Below are positions 9,091-20,752 of a DNA stretch of 57,243 nt, one piece after another. A program made the position numbers and the translations under genes. The notes below the pieces were generated by a model. It had not been told where the DNA came from. It did no database searches and saw nothing but the letters and a program-made list of their open reading frames with translations. The number at the start of each line of letters is the position of its first letter. Within the stretch, counting starts at the first letter, position 1. The stretch spans positions 1-57,243 of the forward strand of contig CAXKVV010000817.1 in NCBI GenBank assembly GCA_964058805.1, given 5' to 3'. The stretch is from Schoenoplectus triqueter. Lineage: Eukaryota > Streptophyta > Magnoliopsida > Poales > Cyperaceae.

Positions 9091-9970
9091 TGAATCTAAC
9101 AACATAGCCTATCTGATGAGTCACCATGTGACCATTTTCACTGACAGGTGGACCCCACACCTCAGTGACCTATTGAAGGAGTCAGAATTGAACCCTAGAA
9201 ATCTGCCTTTGAAGCTAACCCTAGAAAGGAGCTGAAGCAGTAAAATCCCTATGCTACATGAAATGATGTCAATGCCAAGCTAGCATTTTGATGCAACTAG
9301 TCATGAGAAATTCCAAATGTGATTTTGCTTTCAAGGCTGACCTGGTGCCAAAGCTGCGAGCAACCACCTAACCATGCTTTGATTTATGTCAATTACTGAT
9401 AAGTAGTCAGTTCTTTGACCAAGTCACCCTCATGTTAAGGGATTGAAAGTCAATTTCACAAGACTGATCAGGTGCCAAAGCTGGGAGCAACCACCTGATC
9501 AAGTCTAGATTTGTATTAATTGCTGATAAGTAGTCAGCATTTGATCAAATCAAGCCCTAATGAATATCAATATAAGTCTAATTGGTATTTAGTTAGGGTG
9601 GTTTCTGCAAGAGGGAGATAATTGGCAGAGACATTGAGCTACAATTGAGATCAGGGATTAATTCATAAAGAATATTAGGGTTTTATGGATAAAGAATTTT
9701 TAATTCAGAGAGGCAAGGGCAAAAATGGAATTAAAAATTACAAGGATGATCATCATGAATTTAGGGATTTTTGGTGAAATTTTCATGATTTTTGGATAAG
9801 TGGAGCTATTAAAATAAATTCAGGGAGGATAAAAACAGATTGAATGGATTAATCAAAGGCTGGGATTTGATCAGAGCAATTCTGGGTGCAAGTTGGGGAT
9901 GACAGCAGCTCTGGGTACAAACTGGGTACAAGAAACACAGGAGGCATAAAATAATCGAAGAGAGAGGGTG
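9091..9970 (+). repeat. Non-coding stretch holding a tandem duplication, period 127 bp
   Basis: No gene is seen. Two 74-bp copies lie at 9337-9410 and 9464-9537. Each has GGTGCCAAAGCTG, then GAGCAACCACCT, and ends with CTGATAAGTAGTCAG. The rest of the interval is AT-rich and without recognisable coding content. Confidence 0.8.
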
Positions 9971-10262
9971 TGCCACGTGGCAGCCTCTCATTGGGCCATG
10001 TCAGCAAGTGGGCCCCACCCTGGTATGAGTCACTGACAGGTGGGCCGCACCTCAGTGCCACGTGGCAGACAGCCAATGGGCCACCTCACCACCCTAGTGC
10101 CACATGGCACCATACCAGTGGTCCACTACACTCCCTCTGTGCCACACGGCACAACCAGAGGAGGCCACCTCATTCAGCCTATGCCACATGGCATAATACC
10201 ACAGGGCCATCTCACTCTGTTAATGCCACATGGCATGATCCTACAAGGCCACCTTAGCAGTT
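9971..10262 (+). repeat. 42-bp minisatellite built on a TGCCACRTGGCA palindrome
   Basis: The palindrome or a one-base variant starts at 9971, 10056, 10098, 10140, 10182 and 10224. The last five are exactly 42 bp apart, and the first gap (85 bp) fits a decayed extra unit. Two copies contain CACGTG, the G-box core; others have CACATG or CACACG. Because 42 is a multiple of three and stops are rare, open frames with a 14-residue period appear here. I read them as a by-product of the repeat, not a protein. Confidence 0.88.
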
Positions 10263-12829
10263 GTTAAGCAGGTCATTAATGCTAAAGGGGAGTGATTAAT
10301 CTAGCAGCCAATCAGAACATGCCAACTCAGCCTAATTAGCCCTAATACGTATACTAATCAATTGCTGTAAGCCTAGACTCTGTAATCTTACAGGTGGGAC
10401 CCTATTGTCAGGATTATGAGTCAGAGGCGCATAAGCCACTAGGTAAACCAATCTCATTCAAATACAACTGGAATTTAAATAAAAGAGAAAGAAAGGAAAG
10501 GCGTACCTGGCTCATGCACACCATCCCTCTGACTGTGGGCCCCGCTCTGCTGCGGCTCACATGCGCCGAGACCGGCCTCCCCGGAGACGCTTTCTTCTTC
10601 CCTTCTTCCTCTTCTCCTTTTTCTTCCGCGCGATTGACCGAGAGGCGCCATGAATGAACAGGCTAGGGATAGCAAGATTCTTCGAATTACTTCAACAGAA
10701 GGATGCATATCATTGATTAAAACATGTATCAAGCATGAATTTTAAGGAATATGAAAAGAATAAAGAGAATTGCGCTGAGGCAGTCAATGAGATCAAAATT
10801 GGGATTGACCTTTGCAAACTTGTAAAAGTGAAATTAATTGAACAAGCAGCTTTCTTTCACTAAGGCGATGCTCCCTGGATGCAAAGATAGTACCCTTTGA
10901 AGCCTTGCAATAGTATTCCACTAGATCACCAATCGGGTAAAAGGCAGCAAGCTCAAATTCAATAGTAGGGAGTAGAGACAATGCAAAGAACAAAGTGGAT
11001 CAATTACTGAGTCTAATAGGAGGCTAAGAGAGCTTGCAATTGAATGAATTGATGAGTAAGGTAATGGCAATGGTAATTGAGCAAAAATCGGGCTCAAATG
11101 GAGAAATGGAGATTTTTCACTGTACAGAGGCTTTTATAGTATTTCAGAGAGCTCTCTGGTGATTGCCAAGTGTGGAGAAGGTTCTAGAACAGTCCAGAAA
11201 TGAGTGATGGTTAGTTAATATGGAGAGTGGCAAAAGAGTGAATAAAAGACCTTTGTAACTAACTCAAACGGCTTAACCACTGACAGCCAACTCAATTGAG
11301 TAATTAGAAAGCACAAATACATCCTAACCATTGATCTAAACTGAACCAAGGGTGGAGATTGAATCCAAGCCGTGATCCAAGTGCTAATCACCCAACCAAT
11401 CACCATTTAGCAAATTACACACTCTTAGCTTATATAAACCGAATTGGAGAACACAGAAGCAAGTTTTGAAGGCTAGGCAATCAAGAGCAGTGAAAGATAG
11501 AAGCAATTAGCAGAAGAAGAGAGAGATAGCAAAGAAGAGTTGAAGGAGAAACAATTAGATCAATTGATAGTAGACTTAGTCTCTCAATTCGATCTATTCA
11601 TAGCTTTCACAAGATCCAGTCATCATCTGCAAAGCTTGATTAGGTACTGTTATCGAATTCAGAGTGTAATTGAGAATAATTTTTGTGAATTGTGCAATAA
11701 GCTTAATTCTTGCATGAAACAATCAGTGAATTTGTGATTTTTCATTTAATTTCATTTCTTTATATTTGATTCCTGTCTCTTTCCACATTTGTTGCTTTTA
11801 AAACTCAGTTTCTAGATTAACTTCAAGAATTGCCAGTATTGCATATGAAATCAGTTATGAAACTTGGATAATCAAAGACCTGAGCTTCTAGATTGAGTTT
11901 CATGTCATTGTTATATCTTATTTCTATCGTCTGGTTACACAATTGAGATTGGTAGTAGAGTCAAGCGACTCTCCCATTCATCGCAGAAAATCCGACCCTG
12001 TGCCACATTGAATCAATAGCAGGATTCGTATTATCCTCTTGATTCCATCGCTTGAGTGATTGATAAAGCACTTGCAAGTAACTCAAGATGCAAGAAAAGC
12101 GACTTAACTGAAGGCAATTCGGTGTGTATCTTTTGAACGAACACGGCCGGTACCGTACCGAGCAATACTGAGGTGGATAGGGCTATACACGACGAATTCA
12201 GAAAGAATCAAACTTGCAAACATGATTAGAAGGCATAGGCGATCAATACTGGAAGGTTAATTGCAAGAATCATTGATTAATTAGGTTGAATTTCCGATTA
12301 AAAACTCGATTGATATCAAACCGGGACTGTACCGGAAAACGGTACCCCTGTACACGATGAAACACCGTATTGATCTTCGATCAGGTGTGGCAGAAAGTTC
12401 CTTGGCAACAAGACGATGCCACTGGGTTCATCTGATCGGAAGGACAAAGCTCCGATCGCCGGCAACAGCCTCTAGCGCGAATCTCGGCAAGGTGGTCAAC
12501 AGAACAGTCAAAGAAACGGGTGTGCACGAATATTAGCGCATAGACACGAGTATTGATGCGAGTGCAAATCTTGGAATAAATCGGACGCTTGAGATAAGAT
12601 GGTGTTTTTAAATAAAGATCCAGAATGGATCTGGGCCTTACATCTCATCCGGTTTAATCTTGAGGTGAATCCAGCGGCCCAAATAAGAATGAAGTTAAAT
12701 GAAAGATGAGCGCCAATCTTGGAGCAGATCCAACGGCCCAGATTAGGCCCAGTAATTAAATAATAACAGAATACTAATAGTAAAGAATAAATAAGTGATT
12801 TGAAAATGCTCCTGAACTCCAAATTGACT
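10263..12829. other. Non-coding region with a polypyrimidine tract and a TATA box
   Basis: No convincing gene is seen. There is an uninterrupted 38-nt pyrimidine run at 10590-10627 (a purine run on the minus strand). A strong TATATAAA lies at 11431-11438 on the plus strand, preceded by AT-rich DNA and followed by a purine-rich leader-like stretch; it could be an LTR promoter. The segments near 12144-12170 and 12330-12350 contain GGTACC and GTACCG words but are not satellite monomers. Confidence 0.5.
11431..11438 (+). promoter_or_regulatory. TATA box (TATATAAA)
   Basis: This is a close match to the plant TATA consensus in non-coding DNA. No downstream coding exon is recognised, so it may drive a retrotransposon transcript. 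The call rests on the motif only. Confidence 0.3.
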
Positions 12830-13936
12830 CAAATTTGTTTATAAAATTTTCTTATTTTTCATACTATTTTTCTATACAATAATATTCTAGTTTTAAAAAT
12901 ATAATCATGGTGAAACAATTTAAAAGCAAAAGATATTGCATATATTGATATATTTGACTTAGCTTTGACTTGTCATTTTAAATACTATAAAAATCCCAAA
13001 AATACAAATAATATCATGAATAATAGCTAGATATATTTTACTGATTTTTCAAGTGATTTTTCATGAAATAATAATGATAATAGTAATATGCCATAATAAA
13101 TGATGAGATTAGCTATATTCTTTGATAAATAAAAAAAAATAATAATAGATATTATATTGATATTTTCTGTAAAAAGAATAAAAAAATAAATAGCACAAAA
13201 TATACAAAAATATACTACCATGGTAATGAATAGTAAAATACATTTTCTTTTATAATAAAGAATGATAATATAGTTTTATAATATGAATTGTATTTCTTTT
13301 GTTATTTCTATACAAATATACAATAAAAATACTTTTGATGAATAAAATGTAATAAAAATAATAGTTGTAATAAAAACACAATGAATTTCATCTCTTATGG
13401 CTATTTTCAACTAATAATAAAAATCTTATACTTTTCTATAGATAATAAATAGAAATAATAAAAAATAATGAATAGTATAATAAATAAAAATAGAATATTA
13501 ATAATGATTTCTTTTTAGCTATTATGGATTAAAAAAAAATAATATAATAATAAAAAATAAAAAAATAAAAAAAATAATAATAATAATAAAAATGATATAG
13601 CTATCTTTTGATTTGTAAATAATTACTACATAATGAATAGTGTTTCAACATAATAGAATATAATAATAAAATTCTATTACTTTGACTATTATAAACATTT
13701 TGAGAATATGAATAAAATCATTGCCATTTTATTTTCTATTATTTTTGTAAGTGATTTTCTACAAAATAAATAGAGTTTAGAAATAATAAAAATAAAATTC
13801 TACTATTTTAGCTATTATAAAAATCCCAAAAATATAAATGAAACTCTAGTTAAATAGCTAACCCCTTTTCCTATCATTTTTTGTAAATAATTTTCTACAT
13901 AGATAAATAGAGTTTAAAAATAAAAAAAAATAAAAA

Positions 13937-13988
<52 letters not shown>

Positions 13989-14060
13989 ATCCTCATAATA
14001 AAAAAATAATAATAATGGGAAATATTATATGATAGATTTTGTGCATTTTAGAAATGAATA
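12830..14060. repeat. AT-rich low-complexity region with (TAA)n microsatellite
   Basis: This is about 1.2 kb of very AT-rich sequence, with many AATAAT and AAAAATAAA words and a run of roughly eleven TAA units near 13949-13983. No gene is seen. Such DNA can act as a matrix attachment region, but nothing here proves that. Confidence 0.8.
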
Positions 14061-14820
14061 AATATGCTCACATAAAAAGTGTAGAGCCACATAAGAATAT
14101 TTGCACACATGATATAACATTTAGAATGATTAGTCAAGACAAGAACATCTTGACAGAGGATAAATAAAGTTGCAATGACAACACGAAAAGATGCGTCGAG
14201 ACAGGAACATCTTGACGTAGGATGATTAAGGCTTTGATAGCAATATGAAGAAGATACGTTGAGACAAGAACATCTTGACGTGAGATGATTAAGGCTTTAA
14301 TAGCAATACGAGAAGATATGTCGAGACAAGAACATCTTGACACTTGATGAAGAATAATAAGATACGTCGAGACAGGAACATCTTGACGTGAGATGAATAA
14401 GGCTTCGATAGCAACATGAGTGAATATGTCGAGACAAGAACATCTTGACGCTTGATGAAGAATAACCAGAGCTGCGATATTAACATGGAGATATATGTCG
14501 ACTCTGAAGAAGAAGAACATTATGATGTCCTAGATAGGTGACATCTTAATGACTCGCTGCCATGAGCAAGTAACTCATGATTGAATACGCTCACACAAGG
14601 GGTGTAGGGCAACATAGTAATTTTGCACAAGTAATGCAACACGTAGAATGATTAGTCGAGACAAGAACATCTCGACGCTCGCTGAAGAATGACCAAAGCT
14701 ACGACATCAGCATGGAGAGATATGTCGACTTTGAAGAAGAAGAACATTACGATGTCCGAGAGAAGTGACATCTTAATGACTCGGTGTCATGAACAAGTAA
14801 TTCATGACCATTTGAGCTGG
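14056..14820 (+). repeat. Minisatellite of about 62 bp, nested in a larger duplication
   Basis: The word AACATCTTGAC starts at 14144, 14206, 14269, 14331, 14377 and 14439, mostly 62-63 bp apart, with one 46-bp short unit. A further copy with AACATCTCGAC follows near 14666. The core contains the inverted repeat CAAGA-ACA-TCTTG. A larger duplication is superposed: 14056-14154 matches 14583-14676, and the segment with GAAGAAGAAGAACATTA and GTGACATCTTAATGACTCG occurs at about 14500-14560 and again at 14730-14790. Open frames on the minus strand here are repeat artefacts. Confidence 0.85.
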
Positions 14821-14879
14821 CAAGACTGAACTCATCCGTCGATAAGTTCGTCTCCTGGTTCATTTCCCGAGACTGTGAG

Positions 14880-15430
14880 ATTGAATCGGTCTGTAGGTAG
14901 ATTCATCCACAAAACAGTGAATGTGAACCGTTCTGTAGGTAGGTTCCTTCACTAACACATGCCTCAATGTTGAACTGGCTCAGCGCTTCAGGTTTGACAT
15001 TATGTGCAATTGTGTTTCCTAGGTTTATGAATCGGCTTAGTGCTTCGAATTCATGATCTAGAAGATCAGTGAGAAGAAACACGTGGGCCATATCCACCCT
15101 TCTCCTGATTCACCAACCTCAAGATCAACCGGCTCAGCGCTTCGAGTTGTATTTTGTGTGATTGGTTGTTGACTAGTTAAGATTGAACCGATCTGTTTGT
15201 AGGTTTATCTTCTAGATCAACGGAGGTCGAGTCGATCTGTATGTAGACTCACCTCAAGCCCCTCTAAAGAGATTAACCTGGTCTGTAGGTAAGGTTACAT
15301 CTCGAGGTGGCATAGACTGAACCGATCTGTTTGTAGGTTCGTCTTCCATAGGACAAAACCGATCTGTTTGTAGGTTTGTCTTCCATAGATTGAACCGATC
15401 TGTTTGTAGGTTCATCTTCCGTAGACCCCT
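14880..15430 (+). repeat. Degenerate minisatellite, period about 36-37 bp
   Basis: The unit contains ACCGATCTGTTTGTAGGTT and then CTTCCATAGA. The three best units have GATCTG at 15324, 15361 and 15397. Weaker relatives lie at about 14888, 14931, 15190, 15233 and 15270. The repeat is clearest at its right end and decays to the left. It is not similar to the 62-bp or 58-bp repeats beside it. Confidence 0.8.
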
Positions 15431-15734
15431 TTTTATGAAATTAGACGACCACTTGACCATCTTTTAACTATACTATTTGCTTCTCTCTTTCAAACATCCA
15501 GAGGTGCCTCGAGGTTCGTAGCCCAGGGTAATTAACGGTGGGGGCTTGCGCCCACCGGAATCTACAAGAACTCACAATCACTAAAAAACCCCCTGAATGT
15601 GCATCCAAATATCTCTAAACGGCAGAACCGGCCGACACCCAGCAGATGCACGCTCGGGAGGGATCTCCGTGTCCTTCTTCCGCAAAACCCATCGCCCGGC
15701 GGCGGTGCGGCGGCGCGCGAAAAAGGGTCGCACA
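15431..15734. other. Junction segment left of the satellite
   Basis: This is single-copy-looking sequence that turns GC-rich from about 15610 (GGCGGCGGTGCGGCGGCGCG near 15698-15717). A short hairpin with GGTGGG and CCCACC arms lies near 15538-15557. No gene is recognised. The satellite starts abruptly at about 15735 (GTGGCGTCGGG). Confidence 0.5.
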
Positions 15735-18418
15735 GTGGCGTCGGGTCCGGTTTTCATGTTTGGCGCGTCCGGACTCGTTTTCGGAGGTACCGAGTGCGTC
15801 GGGTCCCGTTTTCATGTTTTGCGCGCCCGAACTCGTTTTCAGCGGTACTGGTGGCGTCGGGTCCGGTTTTCATGTTTGGCGCTCCCGGACTCGTTGTCGG
15901 TGGTACCGAGGGCGTCGGGTCCGGTTTTCATGTTTTGCGCGCCCGGACTCGTTTTCGGCGGTACCTAGGGCGTCGGGTCCCGTTTTCATGTTTTGCGCGC
16001 CCGGACTCATTTTCGACGGTACCGAGTGCGTCGTGTCCCGTTTTCATGTTGTGCTCTCCCGAACTCGTTTTGGGCGGTACCGAGAGCGTCAGGTCTCGTT
16101 TTCAAGTTTAGCGCTCCCGGACTCATTTTCGGCGGTACCGAGGTCGTCGGGTCCCGTTTTCATGTTTTGCGCGCCCTAACTCGTTTTCGATGGTACCGAG
16201 TGCGTTGGGTCCTATTTTTCATGTTTTGCGCACCCGGACTCGTTTTCGACGGTACCGAGGCCGTCGGGTCCCTTTTTCATGTTTTGCGCGCCCGGACTCG
16301 ATTTCGGCGATACCGAGGGCGTTGTGTCTCGTTTTCATGTTTGCTCTCGCGGAATCATTTTAGGCGGTACCGAGGGCGTCACGTACCGTTTTCATGTTTT
16401 GCGCGCCCAGACTCATTTTCGATGGTACCGAGTGCGTCGGGTCCAGTTTTCATGTTTTGCGCTCCCGGACTCGTTTTCGGCGGTACCGAGGGCGTTTGGT
16501 CTCGTTTTCATGTTATGCGCTCCCGGACTCGTTTTTGGCGATACCGAGTGTGTCGTGTCATGTTTTACGCGCGGAATCGATTTCAGCGAAACCTAGGTCG
16601 TCGGGTCTCGTTTTCATGCTTTGCTCTCCCGGAATCATTTTATGCGGTATCGAGGGCGTCGTGTACCGTTTTCATGTTTTGCGCGCCCAGACTCATTTTT
16701 GACGGTACCGAGGGCGTCGGGTCCCGTTTTCATGTTTTGCGCTCCTGGACTCATTTTCGGCGGTATCGAGAGCGTCGGGTCCCGTTTTCATGTTTTACGC
16801 TCTCAGACACGTTTTCGGCGGAACCGAGGGCGTCGGGTCCTATTTTCAAGTTTTGAGCGACCGGATTGGTTTTCGGCGGTACCGAGTGCGTTGGGTCCCG
16901 TTTTCATGTTTTGCGCGCCCGAACTCGTTTTCCGCGGTACCTAGGTCGTCGGGTCCCATTTTCATGTTGTGCGCGCCCGGACTCGTTTTCGGCGGTACCA
17001 AGAGCGTCGGGTCTCGTTTTCATGTTCTGCGCTCCCGGACTCGTTTTCGGCGGTACCGAGAGCGTCGTGCCCCGTTTTCATGTTCTGCGCTCCCGGACTC
17101 GTTTTCGGCGGTACCGAGAGCGTCGTGCCCCGTTTTCATGTTTTGCGCGCCCGGACTCGATTTCGGCAATACCAAGGGCGTCGTGCCCCGTTTTCATGTT
17201 CTGCGCTCCCGGACTCGTTTTCGGCGGTACCGAGAGCGTCGTGCCCCGTTTTCATGTTTTGCGCGCCCGGACTCGATTTCGGCAATACCAAGGGCGTCGT
17301 GACTCGTTTTTATGTTTTACTCTCGCAGAATCATTTTATGCGGTACCGAGGGCGTCACGTACCGTTTTCATGTTTTGCGCGCCCGGACTTGTTTTCGGCG
17401 GTACCGAGAGCGTCGGGTCCCGTTTTCATGTTTTGCGCTCCCGAACTCGTTTTCCGCGGTAACGAGTGCGTCAGGTCCTGTTTTCATGTTTTGCTCGCCC
17501 GAACTCGTTTTCGGCGGTACCTTTGGCGTCGGGTCTCGTTTTCATGTTTTGCTCTCCCGGAATCATTTTATACGGTACCGATGGCGTCGTGTCCCGTTTT
17601 CATGTTTTGCGCGCCCGGACACGTTTTCGGCTGTACTGAGGACGTCGAGTTCCGTTTTTATTTTTTGCGCCCTCAGACTCGTTTTCGTCGCTACCGAGGG
17701 CGTGCGGTCCTGTTTTCATGTTTTGCGCTCCCAGACTCGTTGTTGGCGGTACCGAGGGTGTCGGGTCCTGTTTTCATGTTTTGCTCGCCCGTACTCGTTT
17801 TCGTCGGTACCAAGGTCGTCGGGTGCCGTTTTCATGTTTTGCGCGCCCGGGCTCTTTTTCGGCGGTCCCGATGGCGTCGTGTCCATTTTTCATGTTTTGC
17901 GCGCCCGCACTCGTTTTCGGCGGTACCGAGTGCGTCGGGTCCCGTTTTCATGTTTTGCATGCTCGCACTCGTTTTCGGTGAAACTGAGGGAGTCGGGTCC
18001 CTTTTTCATGTTTTGCGCTCCAAGACTCGTTTTCGACGGTACCGAGGGCGTCGTGTCGCGTTTTCATGTTTTGCGCGCCCGGACTCGTTTTCGGCGGTAT
18101 CGAGGAGGTCGGGTCCCGTTTTCATGTTTTGCGCTCCCGGACTCATTTTCGGCGGTACCGAGGACGTCGGGTCCCGTTTTCATGTTTTGCGCGCCCTGAC
18201 TCATTTTCAGCCAAGTGCGTCGGGTCCTGTTTTCATCTTTTGCGCGCCCGGGCTCTTTTTCGGCGGTCCCAATGGCGTCGGATCTCGTTTCATGTTTTCC
18301 GCTCCCGGACTAATTTTCGGCGGTACCGAGGTCGTCGGGACACTTTTTCATATTTTTTACGCCCGGGCTCGTTTTCGGCGGTACCGATGGCGTCGGGTCC
18401 GGTTTTCATGTTTTGCGC
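15735..18418 (+). repeat. Satellite block A (left edge copy)
   Basis: This first part of the array is a diverged but collinear copy of 24171-26970. The opening monomers match in order, including the variants TTTGGCGCGTCCGGACTC, CGGAGGTACCGAGTGCG and GGTACTGGTGGCG. It ends near 18418, where a different variant set begins. Confidence 0.8.
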
Positions 18419-19727
18419 TCCCGACTCGTTGTCGGCTGTACCGAGGGCGTCGGGTCCCGCTTTCATGTTTTGCGCGCCCGGACTTGTTTTCGGCGGTACC
18501 TAGGGCGTCGGGTCTCGTTTTCATGTTTTGCGCGCCCGGACTCATTTTCGGCGGTACCGAGTGCGTCGGGTCCCGTTTTCATCATTTGCGCGCCCTGTCT
18601 CGTTTTCGGCGGTACCGAGGTTGTCGGGTCCCGTTATAATGTTTTGCGCTCCCGGACACGTTTTCGGCGGAACCGAGGGCATCGTGTCCCATTTTCTTGT
18701 TTTGCGCGCCCGGACTCATTTTCAGCGGTACCGAGGACGTCGGGTCCTGTTTTCATGTTTTCAGCGGTACCGAGGACGTCGGGTCCCGTTTTCTTGTTTT
18801 GCACTCCCGGACTCGTTGTCGGCTGTACCGAGGGCGTCGGGTCCCGTTTTCATGTTTTGCGCGCCCGGACTTGTTTTCGGCGGTACCTAGGGCGTCGGGT
18901 CTCGTTTTCATGTTTTGCGCGCCCGGACTCATTTTCGGCGGTACCGAGTGCGTCGGGTCCCGTTTTCATCATTTGTGCGCCCTGTCTCGTTTTCGGCGGT
19001 ACCGAGGTTGTCGGGTCCCGTTATAATGTTTTGCGCTCCCGGACACGTTTTCAGCGGAACCGAGGGCATCGTGTCCCATTTTCTTGTTTTGCGCTCCCGG
19101 ACTCATTTTCAGCGGTACTGGTGGCGTCGGGTTCGGTTTCATGTTTGGCGCGCCCGGACTCGTTTTCGGCGGTACCTAGGGCGTCAAGTCCCATTTTCAG
19201 GTTTTGCGCGCCCGGACTCGTTTTCGGCGGTACCGTTTGAGTCGGGTACTATTTTCATGTATTGCGCGCCCGGACTCGTTTTCAGCGGTACTGGTGGCGT
19301 CGGGTTCAGTTTTCATGTTTGGCGCGCCCGGACTCGTTTTCGGCGGAACTTAGGGCGTCGGTTCTCGTTTTCATGTTTTGCGCGGCCGGACTCATTTTCG
19401 GCGGTACCGAGTGCGTCGGGTCCCGTTTTCATGTTTTGCGCGCTCGGACATGTTTACGGCGGTACCGAGGGCGTCGAGTCCCGTTAGCATGTTTTGCGCT
19501 CCCGGACTCGTTGTCGGCGGTACCGAGGGCGTCGGGTCCCGTTTTCATGTTTTGCGCGCCCGGACTCGTTTTCGGCGGTACCCAGGGTGTCCGGTCTCGT
19601 TTTCATGTTTTGCGCGCTCGGACACAATTTTGGCGGTACCTAGGGCGTCGGGTCATGTTTTCATGTTTTGCGCGCCCGGAATCGTTTTCAGCGGTACCGA
19701 GGGCGTCGGGTCTCGTTTTCATGTTTT

Positions 19728-20075
19728 GCGCTCTCGGACTCGATGTCGGCTGTACCGAGGGCGTCGGGTCCAGTTTTCATGTTTTGCGCGCCCGGACTCA
19801 TTTCCGGCGGTACCTAGGGCGTCGGGTCTCGTTTTCATGTTTTGCGCGCCCGTACTCGTTTTCGGTGGTACCGAGTGCGTCGGGTCCCGTTTTCATGTTT
19901 TGCGCTCCCGGACTCGATGTCGGCTGTACCGAGGGCGTCGGGTCCAGTTTTCATGTTTTGCGCGCCCGGACTCATTTCCGGCGGTACCTAGGGCGTCGGG
20001 TCTCGTTTTCATGTTTTGCGCGCCCGCACTCGTTTTAGGTGGTACCGAGTGCGTCTGGTCCCGTTTTCATATTTT
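19728..20075 (+). repeat. Trimeric higher-order repeat, 174 bp x 2
   Basis: A three-monomer unit starting at the GCGCTC variant of 19728 is repeated at 19902. Its second and third monomers carry CATTTCCGGCGG and a GTACTCG/GCACTCG variant in both copies. Confidence 0.85.
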
Positions 20076-20404
20076 GCGCGCCCGGACTCATTTTCAGCGG
20101 ATCTGGTGGCGTCAGGTCCGGTTTTCATTTTTGGCGCGACCGGACTCGTTTTTGGTTGTACCGAGTACGTTGGGTCCCGTTTTCACGTTTTCAATGGTAC
20201 CGAGGGCGTCGGGTCCCGTTTTCATGTTTTGCGCGCCCGGACTCGTTTTCGATGGTACCTTGGGCGTCAGGTCTCGTTTTCATGTTTTGCGCGCCCGGAC
20301 ACATTTTCGGCGGTACCGAGTGCGTCGGGTCCCGTTTTGCGCTTTTGGGCGCCCGGACTCGTTTTCGGCGGTACTGAGGGCGTCGGGTCCGGTTTTCATG
20401 TTTG

Positions 20405-20752
20405 GCGCGCCCGGACTCGTTTTCAGAGGTACCGAGCGCGTCGGGTCCCGTTTTCATGTTTTGCGCTCCCGGACACGTTGTCGGCTGTACCGAGGGCGTG
20501 GGGTCCCGTTTTCATGTTTTGCGCGCCCGGACTCGTTTTCAGAGGTACCGAGCGCGTCGGGTCCCGTTTTCATGTTTTGCGCTCCCGGACACGTTGTCGG
20601 CTGTACCGAGGGCGTGGGGTCCCGTTTTCATGTTTTGCGCGCCCGGACTCGTTTTCAGAGGTACCGAGCGCGTCGGGTCCCGTTTTCATGTTTTGCGCTC
20701 CCGGACACGTTGTCGGCTGTACCGAGGGCGTGGGGTCCCGTTTTCATGTTTT
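20405..20752 (+). repeat. Dimeric higher-order repeat, 116 bp x 3
   Basis: A two-monomer unit starts at 20405, 20521 and 20637. The first monomer carries TTCAGAGGTACCGAGCGCG and the second carries GGACACGTTGTCGGCTG and GCGTGGGG. The three copies look identical by eye. Confidence 0.92.

Noticed and set aside
9970..10257. Plus-strand open frame with a 14-residue repeat (ATWH, GP, HS)
   Set aside because: It coincides with the 42-bp minisatellite, whose length is a multiple of three; no start context or domain supports a gene.
12144..12170. Possible ancestral satellite monomer (CGGCCGGTACCGTACCGAG)
   Set aside because: Only about ten bases match the satellite core and the rest of the monomer is absent; likely chance.
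14134..14520. Minus-strand open frame with repeated RQDVPVSTYL-like segments
   Set aside because: It lies entirely within the 62-bp minisatellite and mirrors its period.
15254..15460. Minus-strand frame with repeated LQTDRF
   Set aside because: It is the 36-bp minisatellite read in one frame.
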